Of a stretch of 43,587 bases of DNA, positions 14,165-22,360 are shown one piece after another; within the stretch, counting starts at the first letter, position 1; every line of letters begins with the position of its first letter. The notes beneath the pieces were generated by a model, which was given only the letters and a program-made list of their open reading frames with translations, was not told the DNA's origin and searched no databases. The position numbers and the translations under genes are program-made. Origin of the DNA: Oscillospiraceae bacterium (lineage in GTDB: Bacteria > Bacillota > Clostridia > Oscillospirales > Oscillospiraceae); the NCBI GenBank assembly GCA_017516925.1, contig JAFXAQ010000047.1, forward strand, positions 1 to 43,587, read 5' to 3'.

Positions 14165-16165
14165 ATGAAGTTAAAGCCACCGGCAACGCCGATTATAAAT
14201 ATAGACCCTTATTTTTCCATTTGGATTGAGAAGACTAATTTCAAGAGAACCAACCACTGGACCGGCGCCCAGAACACCGTACTGGGTACCGCTGTCATTG
14301 ACGGTGAGCCCTGGTATTTTATGGGCTACACCCCTCTGTGCAGTCTTACCGGTTATCTGCCGTCCGATACCAAGGTGCTTTCCCTGGAGCAGACCCAAGT
14401 GGATGCCTTCTCCACCATTGTTACCTTTGTTAATGAATCTATTCGCCTGACGGTGCATTTTACCTCCCCCGTCCTTCCGGATAGTCTGTACTATGCTTCC
14501 CGGCCGGTTGCTTACTGCAAGGTCTCCTGGGAAGCGTTGGACGGACAGGACCACACCGTTTCCGTGCGGTTCACTGCCACAGAGGAGCTGGTGCTCAACC
14601 GTAAGGGTGACAAGCTGGTTACGGACGATTTGGTCGCCCTGAAGGGCGCCGCCGGTATCCGTATGGGCGCTTTGAAGCAGGAGCCTCTGGGCAAATACGG
14701 TGATGACCTGCGTATTGACTGGGGTTATCTTTACTTAGGCGCTGCCGGTCAGGCCCAGGTGGGTCATTTGCAGCTGGCAGATATGTATGCTATCTACGCT
14801 GAGAAAGCGCTGGACAAGGATGCACTGTTCTTCTTTGCCTATGATGATCTGGAAAGTATTCAGTATTTCGGTGAAAACCTGAAGGCCTACTGGAAAAATG
14901 GCGGCAAAACCATTGAGCAGGCTATCGAGGAAGCCTTGGCAGAATACGACAGCCTGCTCGCCCGATGCGACCGTTTCTCTCAGGATTTGCAGAAGAAAGC
15001 CACCGAGGTCGGCAGTGAAAAGTATGCAGATATGCTGCTTCTGTCCCTTCGTCAGATTATGGCTGCCCATAAGCTGGTGGTGGACAACAAGGGCAACAAC
15101 CTGTATATCTCCAAGGAATGCTTCTCCAACGGCTGCGCCGCAACTGTGGACATTACATACCCCTCTGCCCCTCTGTTCCTGCTGTACAATCCGGAACTGC
15201 TGAAGGCTATGATCAGACCTGTAATGGACTATGCCGCAAGCGAAGAGTGGACATACGATTTTGCCCCCCACGATGTGGGTAAGTATCCTATTTTGAACGG
15301 TCAGGCCTACGGCGCCAGCCGTGTGCCCGTTGCAGAAGGACAAACCACCATTGATGTCTTCCGCTACACACGGGTAGAAACAGAGCTTTACGGCGTGGAT
15401 TACGGCAAGGAAGCCCACTTCCTATACGCAAAGCAGATGCCTGTGGAAGAATGCGGCAATATGATTATCCTTTTTGCGGAGCTTTGCCGGATTGAAGGAA
15501 ACACAGAGTTTGTAAATCCCCATCTGGATACCGTCGCCCAGTGGTGCAAATATTTGATTGACTTTGGCGAAGACCCGGCTAACCAGCTTTGCACTGACGA
15601 CTTCGCAGGACATCTTGCCCACAACGTAAACCTGTCCATCAAGGCAATTATGGGCATTGCCGGTTACAGCAAAATTCTCTCTATGCTGGGTAAGGATGCA
15701 GAAGCCGCCTCCTATATGGAAATTGCCAAAAAGTATGCAGCCTCCCTGATTGTCCGGGCTGCCAATCCGGACGGAAGCTTCCGTCTTGCCTATGACTGGG
15801 AAAACAGCTTCTCGCTGAAGTACAATGCCGTTTGGGATAAGCTTTGGGGCACCAAGCTGTTCCCTGACCACTTCTATCAGGGAGAAATCGCTCGGTACAA
15901 GAAGGAACTGCTGCCCTACGGCGTGCCCCTGGACTCCCGGGATAAGCTCACCAAGTCTGACTGGCTGCTCTGGGTCGCCAGCCTGGCAGACAACAAAGAA
16001 GATTTTAATCTTCTGGTGGACAGCCTGTGGACCGCTTATAACACCTCCCGCAGCTATGTCCCCATGACGGACATCTATTACTGCGATACCGCCCACCTGG
16101 CCCCGCCGAATTTCCTGCACCGAAGCGTACAGGGCGGCCTGTTCATCAAGCTGATGATGGAATAA
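14165..16165 (+). CDS. GtaA-type glutaminase-like protein (DUF4964/DUF5127/DUF4965)
   Basis: This 666-residue protein begins with the family start PATPIINIDPYFSIW and HWTGAQNTV. A middle beta-rich domain and a C-terminal (alpha/alpha)-barrel-like domain follow, with YDWENSFSLKYNAVWDKLWG near 540. The layout matches fungal glutaminase A-like proteins (DUF4964, DUF5127, DUF4965, DUF1793). The helical barrel resembles glycoside hydrolases, so in bacteria the activity is uncertain and may act on carbohydrates. There is no signal peptide, unlike secreted fungal relatives, so it should be cytoplasmic. The divergent AraC regulator supports a role in catabolism of an imported oligosaccharide or glycoside. 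A ribosome site GGGAG is about 11 bases upstream. A strong terminator follows. Confidence 0.85.
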   Translation: MKLKPPATPIINIDPYFSIWIEKTNFKRTNHWTGAQNTVLGTAVIDGEPWYFMGYTPLCSLTGYLPSDTKVLSLEQTQVDAFSTIVTFVNESIRLTVHFTSPVLPDSLYYASRPVAYCKVSWEALDGQDHTVSVRFTATEELVLNRKGDKLVTDDLVALKGAAGIRMGALKQEPLGKYGDDLRIDWGYLYLGAAGQAQVGHLQLADMYAIYAEKALDKDALFFFAYDDLESIQYFGENLKAYWKNGGKTIEQAIEEALAEYDSLLARCDRFSQDLQKKATEVGSEKYADMLLLSLRQIMAAHKLVVDNKGNNLYISKECFSNGCAATVDITYPSAPLFLLYNPELLKAMIRPVMDYAASEEWTYDFAPHDVGKYPILNGQAYGASRVPVAEGQTTIDVFRYTRVETELYGVDYGKEAHFLYAKQMPVEECGNMIILFAELCRIEGNTEFVNPHLDTVAQWCKYLIDFGEDPANQLCTDDFAGHLAHNVNLSIKAIMGIAGYSKILSMLGKDAEAASYMEIAKKYAASLIVRAANPDGSFRLAYDWENSFSLKYNAVWDKLWGTKLFPDHFYQGEIARYKKELLPYGVPLDSRDKLTKSDWLLWVASLADNKEDFNLLVDSLWTAYNTSRSYVPMTDIYYCDTAHLAPPNFLHRSVQGGLFIKLMME

Positions 16166-16191
16166 AACACATTCCCCTAAATAGCAAAATA

Positions 16192-16223
16192 AGGGCTTGT
16201 TGCAATTTTTTGCAACAAGCCCT
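16192..16223. terminator. Bidirectional terminator
   Basis: AGGGCTTGTTGCAA and its exact complement form a 14-bp stem around TTTT, between the convergent DUF4965-type and BlaR1-type genes. Confidence 0.9.
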
Positions 16224-16241
16224 AAATTTATGCAATTGTTT

Positions 16242-18392
16242 CTACTGACCCGCAGTTGCGGATATAGAGCCTTTTCCAACGGTCAGGTTCCCCTGGGCCT
16301 TTTTCAGGCACATATCTTCCAGTTCTTCCATATCGATCACTTCATTCTGTGGATTTAAAAGAATAGCGGCAATATCCTGGGGGAACAGATTTGAAATTTC
16401 CTCTGCGTAAATGTTTCCGCCCTTTGGCTCTTTGAATTCCTGCAGTTCATATCCCCGGGCAGGACCGCCACGGAATTTGAAGACGGCAGGCGTGGCAATG
16501 GACGCTACGCTGCTTAGTGCCTCTGCTTGGGGCCTGTACCGGTGGTATACATACTGAACGTAGACAGTAAGCTCCGTGATATATTCCCGTTCTCCTTCCA
16601 GTACCGGACTGCTTTGGATGCCAAGGACCTGATGGGCCTCAGCGTGTATCAGGTCGGAAGGACCCTCCGGAAAACGATCTGTTGTATTTTGTTCCAAAAT
16701 GGCAATGGTAATTGCTTTCTCAAGGTTGTCCGTTGCTATAAGGAACGTGCGCCCATCGGATATTGTTCCGTCTGCAAAGCCGTTTGTACCACGTTCCACA
16801 AGGACCGCCTCTTCCACCGGAAAGTAATCCTCAGTATTGCTGCTAAGACCGGCAGCCTTCCACGCCTGGTCGAAGGTGATGGTTTCCCGGTTACTCAAAT
16901 AGACAAAGGTGGAATCCACTGCCGCATCATGCATCCGTCCGGTGATTTCCAGGCGGTATTTATAGTTACGCCCGTCCACACGCCAGGTGCCGTCACTGAG
17001 CTGGTAATACGTTTTTAAGTTGGTGGTAACGGTATTCACAATCTCTACTGCACCTTCAGGCGCGTCGCCTATGAAGCTGTTTTCATAAGTGTCAAAAAAC
17101 TGGGTAACAAAGGTTGCCTGCTCTTTCAGTTTTTTCGAACCGGTGGTAATTTGCCAGCCATAGATCCCGTAAAACTTATAATCCGTCTCAGAAAGAGGCG
17201 GCAAGTCGAACTCCCTTTGAATAGCGGCAATTGCCTCCGGGTAAAGGGCAGTTAATGTCAAAAATGCCTTATGGGGCTCCTTGAATACTGCCATACCCAG
17301 CCGATTGGCACCGATTGCAAAATTCTCACTGCGTTTTAAATATTTTTCCGTGTCCACATTTCCCTGGATACCATCCGTACCCGGGGTGTATTCCTGTACC
17401 CAGGGATATAGGACGGTAGGCGGTGTCACATCGTAGTTTATTGCTGTGCCCCTATCCCCCACCGGGTCTGTTAAAAAGCAAACCGCAACCACGGCGCAGG
17501 TGATTATGGCGGCAATGATAATCCAGAAAGCAGGCTTCTTGTAATTTAAAACAGACTTCACACGTGCCTTCACCCCAACCTCGCCAAAGGCAAGGGGGCA
17601 GGCGGCAATACTGCGGCGGCGGACACTGCAGGCAACCAATGCCTGGGTGTAGTCAGCCCGGTTTTCATTATCCATTTCCTTGATAACCTTTTCGTCGCAA
17701 GCCAGTTCAATATCTCTGCACAGCAGAATGTAGCCAAGCCACATTAGGGGATTGAACCAGTAGACTGCCAGAAGCAGAAACCCGAGAGGCTTCCACCAGT
17801 GGTCCTTGCGGCGGATGTGGGTCTGCTCGTGGGCAATGACGTGCTCCAAACCCTGACCATCCATCCGGAAGGGCAGGTAGATTCTCGGCTTGATGATACC
17901 CAGCACAAAGGGAGAGTACACATTCTCGCTCTGATAGAGGTTATCTCTAAGGCGGACAGCCGTAGCAACCTTACGACGCAGCAGGATATAGCTGACTGCG
18001 GTATAGAGCAGCATACCTGCGATGCCGGCAAGCCAGACAATCGATGCCAACGGAATTAGAATTTGTAACGGGTTTGCACTGGCAATAGGCTCTGGTGCAA
18101 AGGTTTCGGTGATCAGTGGGTTAATCACTGTGTCAAGAGAGCTGATGCCGGTGGATACTTCCGGCGTCCAGTCCAGCATAATGCCCGGTCTGACGGTTTC
18201 TGAGCTGGGAATCAGGCTAAATATGCTTTCTACAGTGACGGGGCAAAGCAGTCTCACTGCCACAAAGCCCCAGAGAAGCACACTGACCCATTTGGGTGCT
18301 TTTTTCAAGGCCAGCCGAAGCAGCAGTACCGCAAGCACCAGCCAGCTTGCCGATATACTCATATTGACAATCTTTAAGAAAAACGCACTCAT
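16242..18392 (-). CDS. BlaR1/MecR1-type M56 membrane metalloprotease sensor
   Basis: This 716-residue membrane protein has four N-terminal transmembrane helices around an M56 peptidase domain. The zinc motif HEQTH lies near residues 186-190 and the third-ligand region ELACDEKVIKEM near 228. A membrane segment near 290-310 leads into an outer domain of about 400 residues. In BlaR1/MecR1 the sensor is a beta-lactam-binding domain with SxxK. No convincing penicillin-binding signature is seen here, and the sensor region is of unknown type, so the signal may not be a beta-lactam. On stimulation such proteases lead to cleavage of the partner BlaI repressor. The gene follows the BlaI-type gene by two bases, forming one operon. 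GGGAG precedes the ATG. Confidence 0.88.
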   Translation of the reverse strand: MSAFFLKIVNMSISASWLVLAVLLLRLALKKAPKWVSVLLWGFVAVRLLCPVTVESIFSLIPSSETVRPGIMLDWTPEVSTGISSLDTVINPLITETFAPEPIASANPLQILIPLASIVWLAGIAGMLLYTAVSYILLRRKVATAVRLRDNLYQSENVYSPFVLGIIKPRIYLPFRMDGQGLEHVIAHEQTHIRRKDHWWKPLGFLLLAVYWFNPLMWLGYILLCRDIELACDEKVIKEMDNENRADYTQALVACSVRRRSIAACPLAFGEVGVKARVKSVLNYKKPAFWIIIAAIITCAVVAVCFLTDPVGDRGTAINYDVTPPTVLYPWVQEYTPGTDGIQGNVDTEKYLKRSENFAIGANRLGMAVFKEPHKAFLTLTALYPEAIAAIQREFDLPPLSETDYKFYGIYGWQITTGSKKLKEQATFVTQFFDTYENSFIGDAPEGAVEIVNTVTTNLKTYYQLSDGTWRVDGRNYKYRLEITGRMHDAAVDSTFVYLSNRETITFDQAWKAAGLSSNTEDYFPVEEAVLVERGTNGFADGTISDGRTFLIATDNLEKAITIAILEQNTTDRFPEGPSDLIHAEAHQVLGIQSSPVLEGEREYITELTVYVQYVYHRYRPQAEALSSVASIATPAVFKFRGGPARGYELQEFKEPKGGNIYAEEISNLFPQDIAAILLNPQNEVIDMEELEDMCLKKAQGNLTVGKGSISATAGQ

Positions 18393-18394
18393 AG

Positions 18395-18760
18395 TCAGTC
18401 TCCCTTCCGGATGCGGTCAATCATACGCTGCACCTCGTCCAGCTCCTCCTTGGAGATATCCTGACGCTTGGTAAAGGCTGCCACAAAGGCAGGAAGAGAC
18501 CCCTGGAACTTCTCCTCCACCAGTTCGTTAATTTCTCTGGCCTGGGCAGCTTCTTTGGAAATAAGGGCGGTAATTTTTCCGTCCTCATTTTTCAAAACGC
18601 CGCGCTCCCCAAGCCGTTTAATCACGGTGTAGGTGGTAGTGCGTTTCCAGCCAAGCTGCTCCTGGCAGAGCTTTACCAGTTCCACTGCCGTTACCGGCTC
18701 GTGCTCCCACAGAATTAAGCAAAAACGGTACTCACTTTCAAAAATCTTCGGTATTTCCAT
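18395..18760 (-). CDS. BlaI/MecI/CopY-family repressor
   Basis: This 121-residue winged-helix protein has the family start IPKIFESEYRFCLILWEHEPVTA. The recognition region GWKRTTTYTVIKRLGERGVL lies near residues 35-55 and is followed by the C-terminal dimerisation helices. BlaI-type proteins bind as dimers to palindromes over their own promoter and are cleaved when the BlaR1 partner is activated. Two matching palindromes lie directly upstream (18775-18817). It is first in the operon with the BlaR1-type gene. No target gene beyond the operon itself is evident; the neighbouring CPBP protease gene reads toward this region but ends in its own terminator. Confidence 0.92.
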   Translation of the reverse strand: MEIPKIFESEYRFCLILWEHEPVTAVELVKLCQEQLGWKRTTTYTVIKRLGERGVLKNEDGKITALISKEAAQAREINELVEEKFQGSLPAFVAAFTKRQDISKEELDEVQRMIDRIRKGD

Positions 18761-18774
18761 AAAATCAGCTCCTT

Positions 18775-18830
18775 GTCTAATGCGTTAGACGCTCTATGCA
18801 CAATCTAACAGATTAGACAAAGAATGTCAA
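18775..18830 (-). promoter_or_regulatory. BlaI-type promoter with two operators
   Basis: On the minus strand a perfect -35 TTGACA (18825-18830), a 17-base spacer and TAGATT (-10, 18802-18807) form the promoter. One palindrome TCTAA-CAGA-TTAGA (18804-18817) covers the -10/spacer. A second, GTCTAA-TGCG-TTAGAC (18775-18790), lies just downstream. The two share half-site TCTAA/TTAGA with a four-base centre, which fits two BlaI dimers repressing their own operon. Confidence 0.8.
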
Positions 18831-18858
18831 TAGGTTTATGAAAAAAATACAAACAGAA

Positions 18859-18890
18859 AAAGTGCAGTCCAAAAGCAGGGACTGCACTTT
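18859..18890 (-). terminator. Terminator after the CPBP gene
   Basis: AAAGTGCAGTCC and GGACTGCACTTT form a 12-bp stem just past the stop of the CPBP gene, with T-rich sequence following on the minus strand. Confidence 0.85.
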
Positions 18891-18904
18891 GCGCAACAGA
18901 AGCA

Positions 18905-19573
18905 TTACTTCAGCAGCATAAAGCCGATGGTATTGATGGCAAAGTTGGCAAACATATGGGTCAGCCAGGAGCAATAGATGGTATCCAATTTTTCATTGAG
19001 CCAGTTAAAAATCATACCGCCAGCCACCAGCCCCACCATAACCAGCAGGAAGAGAGCTGGCGAGAACCAACCGAGCATCATCGCCACATGGTACAAGCTG
19101 AAGGCTGCGGCGCTGAACAGGTACGCCGGCTTTCTGCCGGAGAGCTGCTTCAGGTTGGTAAAGACAAAGCCCCGGAAGAAAAACTCCTCCAAAAAGGAAT
19201 TGGCAAAGGATATGTACAAACTAACATACAGAAAATTCTCCTTGGTTACCCCGGCATTGGCAGTCAGCGCACCGGCGATTTGGGAGAAATCAAAAAAGGG
19301 CGATACCAGAAAGTAGCCGCCGAGAATTACCGCATAAATAGCTGCGCCTAAGGCAATGGCAGGCAGCAGTCCTTTCTTCTTTGGACGCAGCAGCGGCAGG
19401 TAAAGCACGTTTCGGTCCAATCTGGAAGCAAGCAAGGGTATCAGCATAAACATCGCCGCTTTGATTGCAGACTTGACCCCATAGCCAGGACGGAGCACAC
19501 CGTCCACCAGCGCCATCACCAGACAGCATACTGCCGTAACCGCCAGAACCAGTATCACACTGCGTTTCTTCAT
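18905..19573 (-). CDS. CPBP-family intramembrane metalloprotease
   Basis: This 222-residue protein has about seven hydrophobic helices and the CPBP (Abi) motifs: EEFFFRGF near residues 128-135, a histidine in SLYHVAMML near 160, and SWLTHMFANF near 205. The two Glu and the His residues form the intramembrane active site in this family, whose members process CAAX proteins, bacteriocins or regulators. The start at 19573 has AGGAGG nine bases upstream; the longer frame to 19672 has none. It is a single gene with its own terminator, near but not in the BlaIR operon. Possible roles are self-immunity to peptides or regulated proteolysis. Confidence 0.9.
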   Translation of the reverse strand: MKKRSVILVLAVTAVCCLVMALVDGVLRPGYGVKSAIKAAMFMLIPLLASRLDRNVLYLPLLRPKKKGLLPAIALGAAIYAVILGGYFLVSPFFDFSQIAGALTANAGVTKENFLYVSLYISFANSFLEEFFFRGFVFTNLKQLSGRKPAYLFSAAAFSLYHVAMMLGWFSPALFLLVMVGLVAGGMIFNWLNEKLDTIYCSWLTHMFANFAINTIGFMLLK

Positions 19574-19725
19574 CACCGCACCTCCTATCGTGACATTATA
19601 ACACACAATTGAAGGTGATGCAATAAACCGCCAGCCGAAAACAGCAGCCACATATCTGCAATGTAAAAGCATCTTTGCTTGCTTTCCCGTTCATTTGCCA
19701 ATAAAATAACGGCGAGGTGATCACA

Positions 19726-20457
19726 ATGAAAGACATTGGTAAAAATATCAAGCGCATTCGTCAGGCTAAGGGAATGACCCAAGATGCAATGGCTGAGGTG
19801 TTGTTCGTAACCAGACAGACGGTATCAAACTACGAAAACGGCAGGTCTCGTCCGGACCTGGATATGCTGTTGAAAATATCGGAGGTTCTGGAAACGGATA
19901 TCCATACGATTATCTACGGACCGCCCATTCCGCAAAGCAAAAAGGACAGCTATAAATGGCTGGGAATCTCTGCAGGTATTTTTGTGGCAGTCACTGCTTT
20001 GTATGTAGCTTTGTGTATTCTTTTTCCCAAAGGAACCGTTTTTGGTTACCAATACTCAGCACGGCTGGTGGTTCAGTTAGCCCTTCTGCCGCTTATGCTG
20101 TTTGTCTTTGGTTGGGTCTTGATGCATTGTCTCGGTCTGAGCTGTAGCTTACAGCAAATCAATTCACGAAAAGGCAACATCCCTCGAATCGTTATGCTTT
20201 TTGTTCTGGTTTTTTTCGTGGTGATCCCAGCGCCGTATATCGTTTTTACCGCCATAGCAGGCTACCGTTCCTATGTGTACCATTCCGTTTCTATGCGGTT
20301 TCCTTACATTCCTATTTTGCAGGAAGCATTCCAGGGAATTCTGTTTTTGATTGACAAGGTACCGTTTGTTTATGTTCTCCTTGGCAGTCTTTGTTGGATC
20401 TTAGGTCTGCCGAGTATCAAAACCAAACGCGCTGACACAACAAGTGAAATAAAATAG
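19726..20457 (+). CDS. XRE-type HTH regulator with membrane domain
   Basis: This 243-residue protein has an N-terminal lambda-repressor-like HTH: IGKNIKRIRQAKGMTQDAMAE, then VTRQTVSNYENG (residues 3-45). Four hydrophobic helices follow at about 80-100, 112-132, 150-175 and 210-232. The DNA-binding domain is therefore tethered to the inner membrane, as in many Clostridia sensors whose inputs are unknown. The ATG at 19726 is preceded by GAGGTGA, seven bases away. It stands alone, divergent from the CPBP gene and convergent to the envelope-type gene run at 20506-26007, so it might sense membrane state, though this is inference. Confidence 0.88.
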   Translation: MKDIGKNIKRIRQAKGMTQDAMAEVLFVTRQTVSNYENGRSRPDLDMLLKISEVLETDIHTIIYGPPIPQSKKDSYKWLGISAGIFVAVTALYVALCILFPKGTVFGYQYSARLVVQLALLPLMLFVFGWVLMHCLGLSCSLQQINSRKGNIPRIVMLFVLVFFVVIPAPYIVFTAIAGYRSYVYHSVSMRFPYIPILQEAFQGILFLIDKVPFVYVLLGSLCWILGLPSIKTKRADTTSEIK

Positions 20458-20473
20458 CGCATATTTACATTCA

Positions 20474-20504
20474 AAAAGTGCGTCGGTTGACCCGACGCAC
20501 TTTT
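20474..20504. terminator. Bidirectional terminator
   Basis: AAAAGTGCGTCGG and CCGACGCACTTTT form a 13-bp stem between the convergent XRE and coiled-coil genes; T-runs follow on both strands. Confidence 0.9.
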
Positions 20505-20505
20505 G

Positions 20506-21444
20506 TTATGAATGGACTATCAGCTCTTCAATCTGGGATTTCAGCGCTGTGATTTGCTTATCGGCAGCCTGATCCAGCTCGGTGAGTTTATTCATCGCCT
20601 GCTCAATTTTGTAACGAACATCCATAACTGAGGACTGCGACTGGCTGATGCGGTCTCCAACCGCCCAGTCTGCAAACAGGCCGTCAAAGAAGTAATCCGC
20701 AAACCGGAGGAAGCCGTCCACGCTGACCTGCATATTCGCCTGGATGTTGATATCCGCCAGTTCTGTTTTGAATTTCCGGAGCATTCCTTGCAGCGCCATA
20801 ACATTGGCCTGGGCATCGTCCAGGTGTCCGTGCTTTGCCATATGGGTAATGATGCCACCGCCACCGAGCATATCCCAGGTATTCCAATCCTGCGCACTTT
20901 TCAGTTCGGAAAGAACAGCATCTGCGGCGCGCAGGGCATCCCGACCGGCAGACCGCGCTTGACGGATTTCCTGCTTCTGACTTTCCAGAAAAGCAAGCTT
21001 TTCTTCCAGCTCCAGGATTTCCGTACCGGCAGGTGTTCCGGATGCTTTTACATCGGCTCGTTTCTTTTTCAAAGCGGCGGTATAAGCATGCTCACAGCCG
21101 TACAAATCGCTGAACTGCGATTGGATATCCTGAATCTCACCATCCACAGCGGACAGTTCACGCTGGGCGGCATCCAGCTTCACTCTGGCGGCTGCGGCTT
21201 CCTTTTGTTCTTCGGTACGCTTATCTTCCAGCTTGCCGATAATCTGATAGAAGTAGTTGGCAAGGCTTTTGCTTTCCAGCTTTTGTACATCTTCCTGTTC
21301 GTTTTCAAATACAATCCGGAGCACCCGCACTTCCTGCTCATACACCTTCCGCTGCCCGCGAAGGTCATTAAGCTTGGCCTCCAGCTGCTTTTTCAGGGCT
21401 ACTTTTTGCTGCAACCGGATTAAGTCATTATCATAATTGGTCAT
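20506..21444 (-). CDS. Coiled-coil protein of unknown function
   Basis: This 312-residue soluble protein consists mostly of long heptad-type helices rich in Lys, Glu, Gln and Ala (residues about 1-165 and 250-312). A short conserved-looking hinge around residue 175-195 reads WDMLGGGGIITHMAKHGHLDDAQ. The overall look (two long helical hairpins and a glycine hinge) recalls cytoplasmic membrane-associated coiled-coil proteins, but no family is recognised with confidence. The start at 21444 overlaps the end of the DUF975 gene by 14 bases and has AGGAGG six bases upstream, so the two are translationally coupled. It is the last gene of the leftward envelope-type run and ends at a terminator. Confidence 0.8.
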   Translation of the reverse strand: MTNYDNDLIRLQQKVALKKQLEAKLNDLRGQRKVYEQEVRVLRIVFENEQEDVQKLESKSLANYFYQIIGKLEDKRTEEQKEAAAARVKLDAAQRELSAVDGEIQDIQSQFSDLYGCEHAYTAALKKKRADVKASGTPAGTEILELEEKLAFLESQKQEIRQARSAGRDALRAADAVLSELKSAQDWNTWDMLGGGGIITHMAKHGHLDDAQANVMALQGMLRKFKTELADINIQANMQVSVDGFLRFADYFFDGLFADWAVGDRISQSQSSVMDVRYKIEQAMNKLTELDQAADKQITALKSQIEELIVHS

Positions 21445-22222
21445 ACGCTTCCTCCTGCTGCCAGTTTGTGGGGGCAACTTCTGTGGGTGTAACGATGTAC
21501 TCTGTTCCTGACACATCACGGTAGAAGGCGGCTTCTGCTGCCTGCTTGTAAGGCGTGAGCCATAGGTATCCAATGCCCAATGTCAGGGAGCAGAGCAAAT
21601 CCCAACCGATAAAGCTAAACTGGAGGCAGAAAAGACGCCAGCGGTTTCCGGACATCATCTGTTTAGACTGCTCGATGGCTTCGCTGGCTGTCAGTTCCGG
21701 ATTCTCAGCAAGTATGTAGCCCGTCATTGCATAGCTGTAACCGGCGATAATACCGGGGATGATGAACAGCAGGGACCAAAGGAACACATACAGCCCTTGC
21801 AGCAGGTTCGCAACAGCGGTGGTTTTCCAGTACTTAAAATAGCTAAAAAGTGTGCCAATCTCCGGTTCTTTCTGCCGATCCACAAGGTTAAGATTGAATC
21901 TGGCATAGCCAACGCTAACGACGCTTCCCAGTATGAAATAGACCACTGCCATCACCAGCGCGGCGATAACGATAATGGTTGCACCGCTTACGACGAAGCC
22001 TGTGATCGGCGTATTCCAACCGGCGCCGGAGGTATAGACCTGTTGACCGGCAAACTCAAGACCTACATTGGCACCGTTTTCACCGAGGTTGAATTTGATT
22101 TCCGGGCCGTTGGATGCAATCGCTCCCAACAGTGAGGCAATTAAACCGGTAATGACCGCAATTGCCCATCTGCCGGACAATGCGTTTCTTGCTATGCTTC
22201 TAAAATCAGCTGCGTATTTCAT
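21431..22222 (-). CDS. DUF975 integral membrane protein
   Basis: This 263-residue protein starts with the DUF975 signature (RSIARNALSGRWAIAVITGLIA). It has about five to six hydrophobic helices, including a long one at about 75-105 and the conserved FIIPGIIAGYSYAMTGYILAEN block near 155-175, then SGNRWRLF. DUF975 proteins are widespread Firmicute membrane proteins of unknown function. Its ATG overlaps the TGA of the upstream mini-gene (ATGA), and its end overlaps the coiled-coil gene. Tight coupling on both sides implies a joint function in the cell membrane. Confidence 0.9.
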   Translation of the reverse strand: MKYAADFRSIARNALSGRWAIAVITGLIASLLGAIASNGPEIKFNLGENGANVGLEFAGQQVYTSGAGWNTPITGFVVSGATIIVIAALVMAVVYFILGSVVSVGYARFNLNLVDRQKEPEIGTLFSYFKYWKTTAVANLLQGLYVFLWSLLFIIPGIIAGYSYAMTGYILAENPELTASEAIEQSKQMMSGNRWRLFCLQFSFIGWDLLCSLTLGIGYLWLTPYKQAAEAAFYRDVSGTEYIVTPTEVAPTNWQQEEAYDQL

Positions 22223-22360
22223 AATTTCACTCCCATCTTCTCCCGGAGGTCTCCGAGGCTCTTATCATACTGTGCTTGGGTGATCGCTCCTTTTTGTAGG
22301 AACATATCCAGGATTTTCTTTTGGGGAAAGGTCTGTCCACTGGGTTTTCTCTGAATTCAT
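22219..22360 (-). pseudogene. SHOCT-like mini-gene with a +1 frameshift
   Basis: The ATG at 22360 overlaps the stop of the upstream gene (ATGA), and the TGA at 22221 overlaps the start of the DUF975 gene (ATGA). The space is therefore clearly a gene slot. The first frame reads MNSEKTQWTDLSPK and the last reads ILDMFLQKGAITQAQYDKSL...LREKMGVKL, a short SHOCT-like helical hairpin. The two frames differ by one base at the run CCCCAAAA (plus 22319-22326). Removing one base would give a protein of about 46 residues. It is either a recent frameshift or a homopolymer sequencing error. SHOCT-like tails often accompany membrane or PH-like proteins. Confidence 0.7.
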
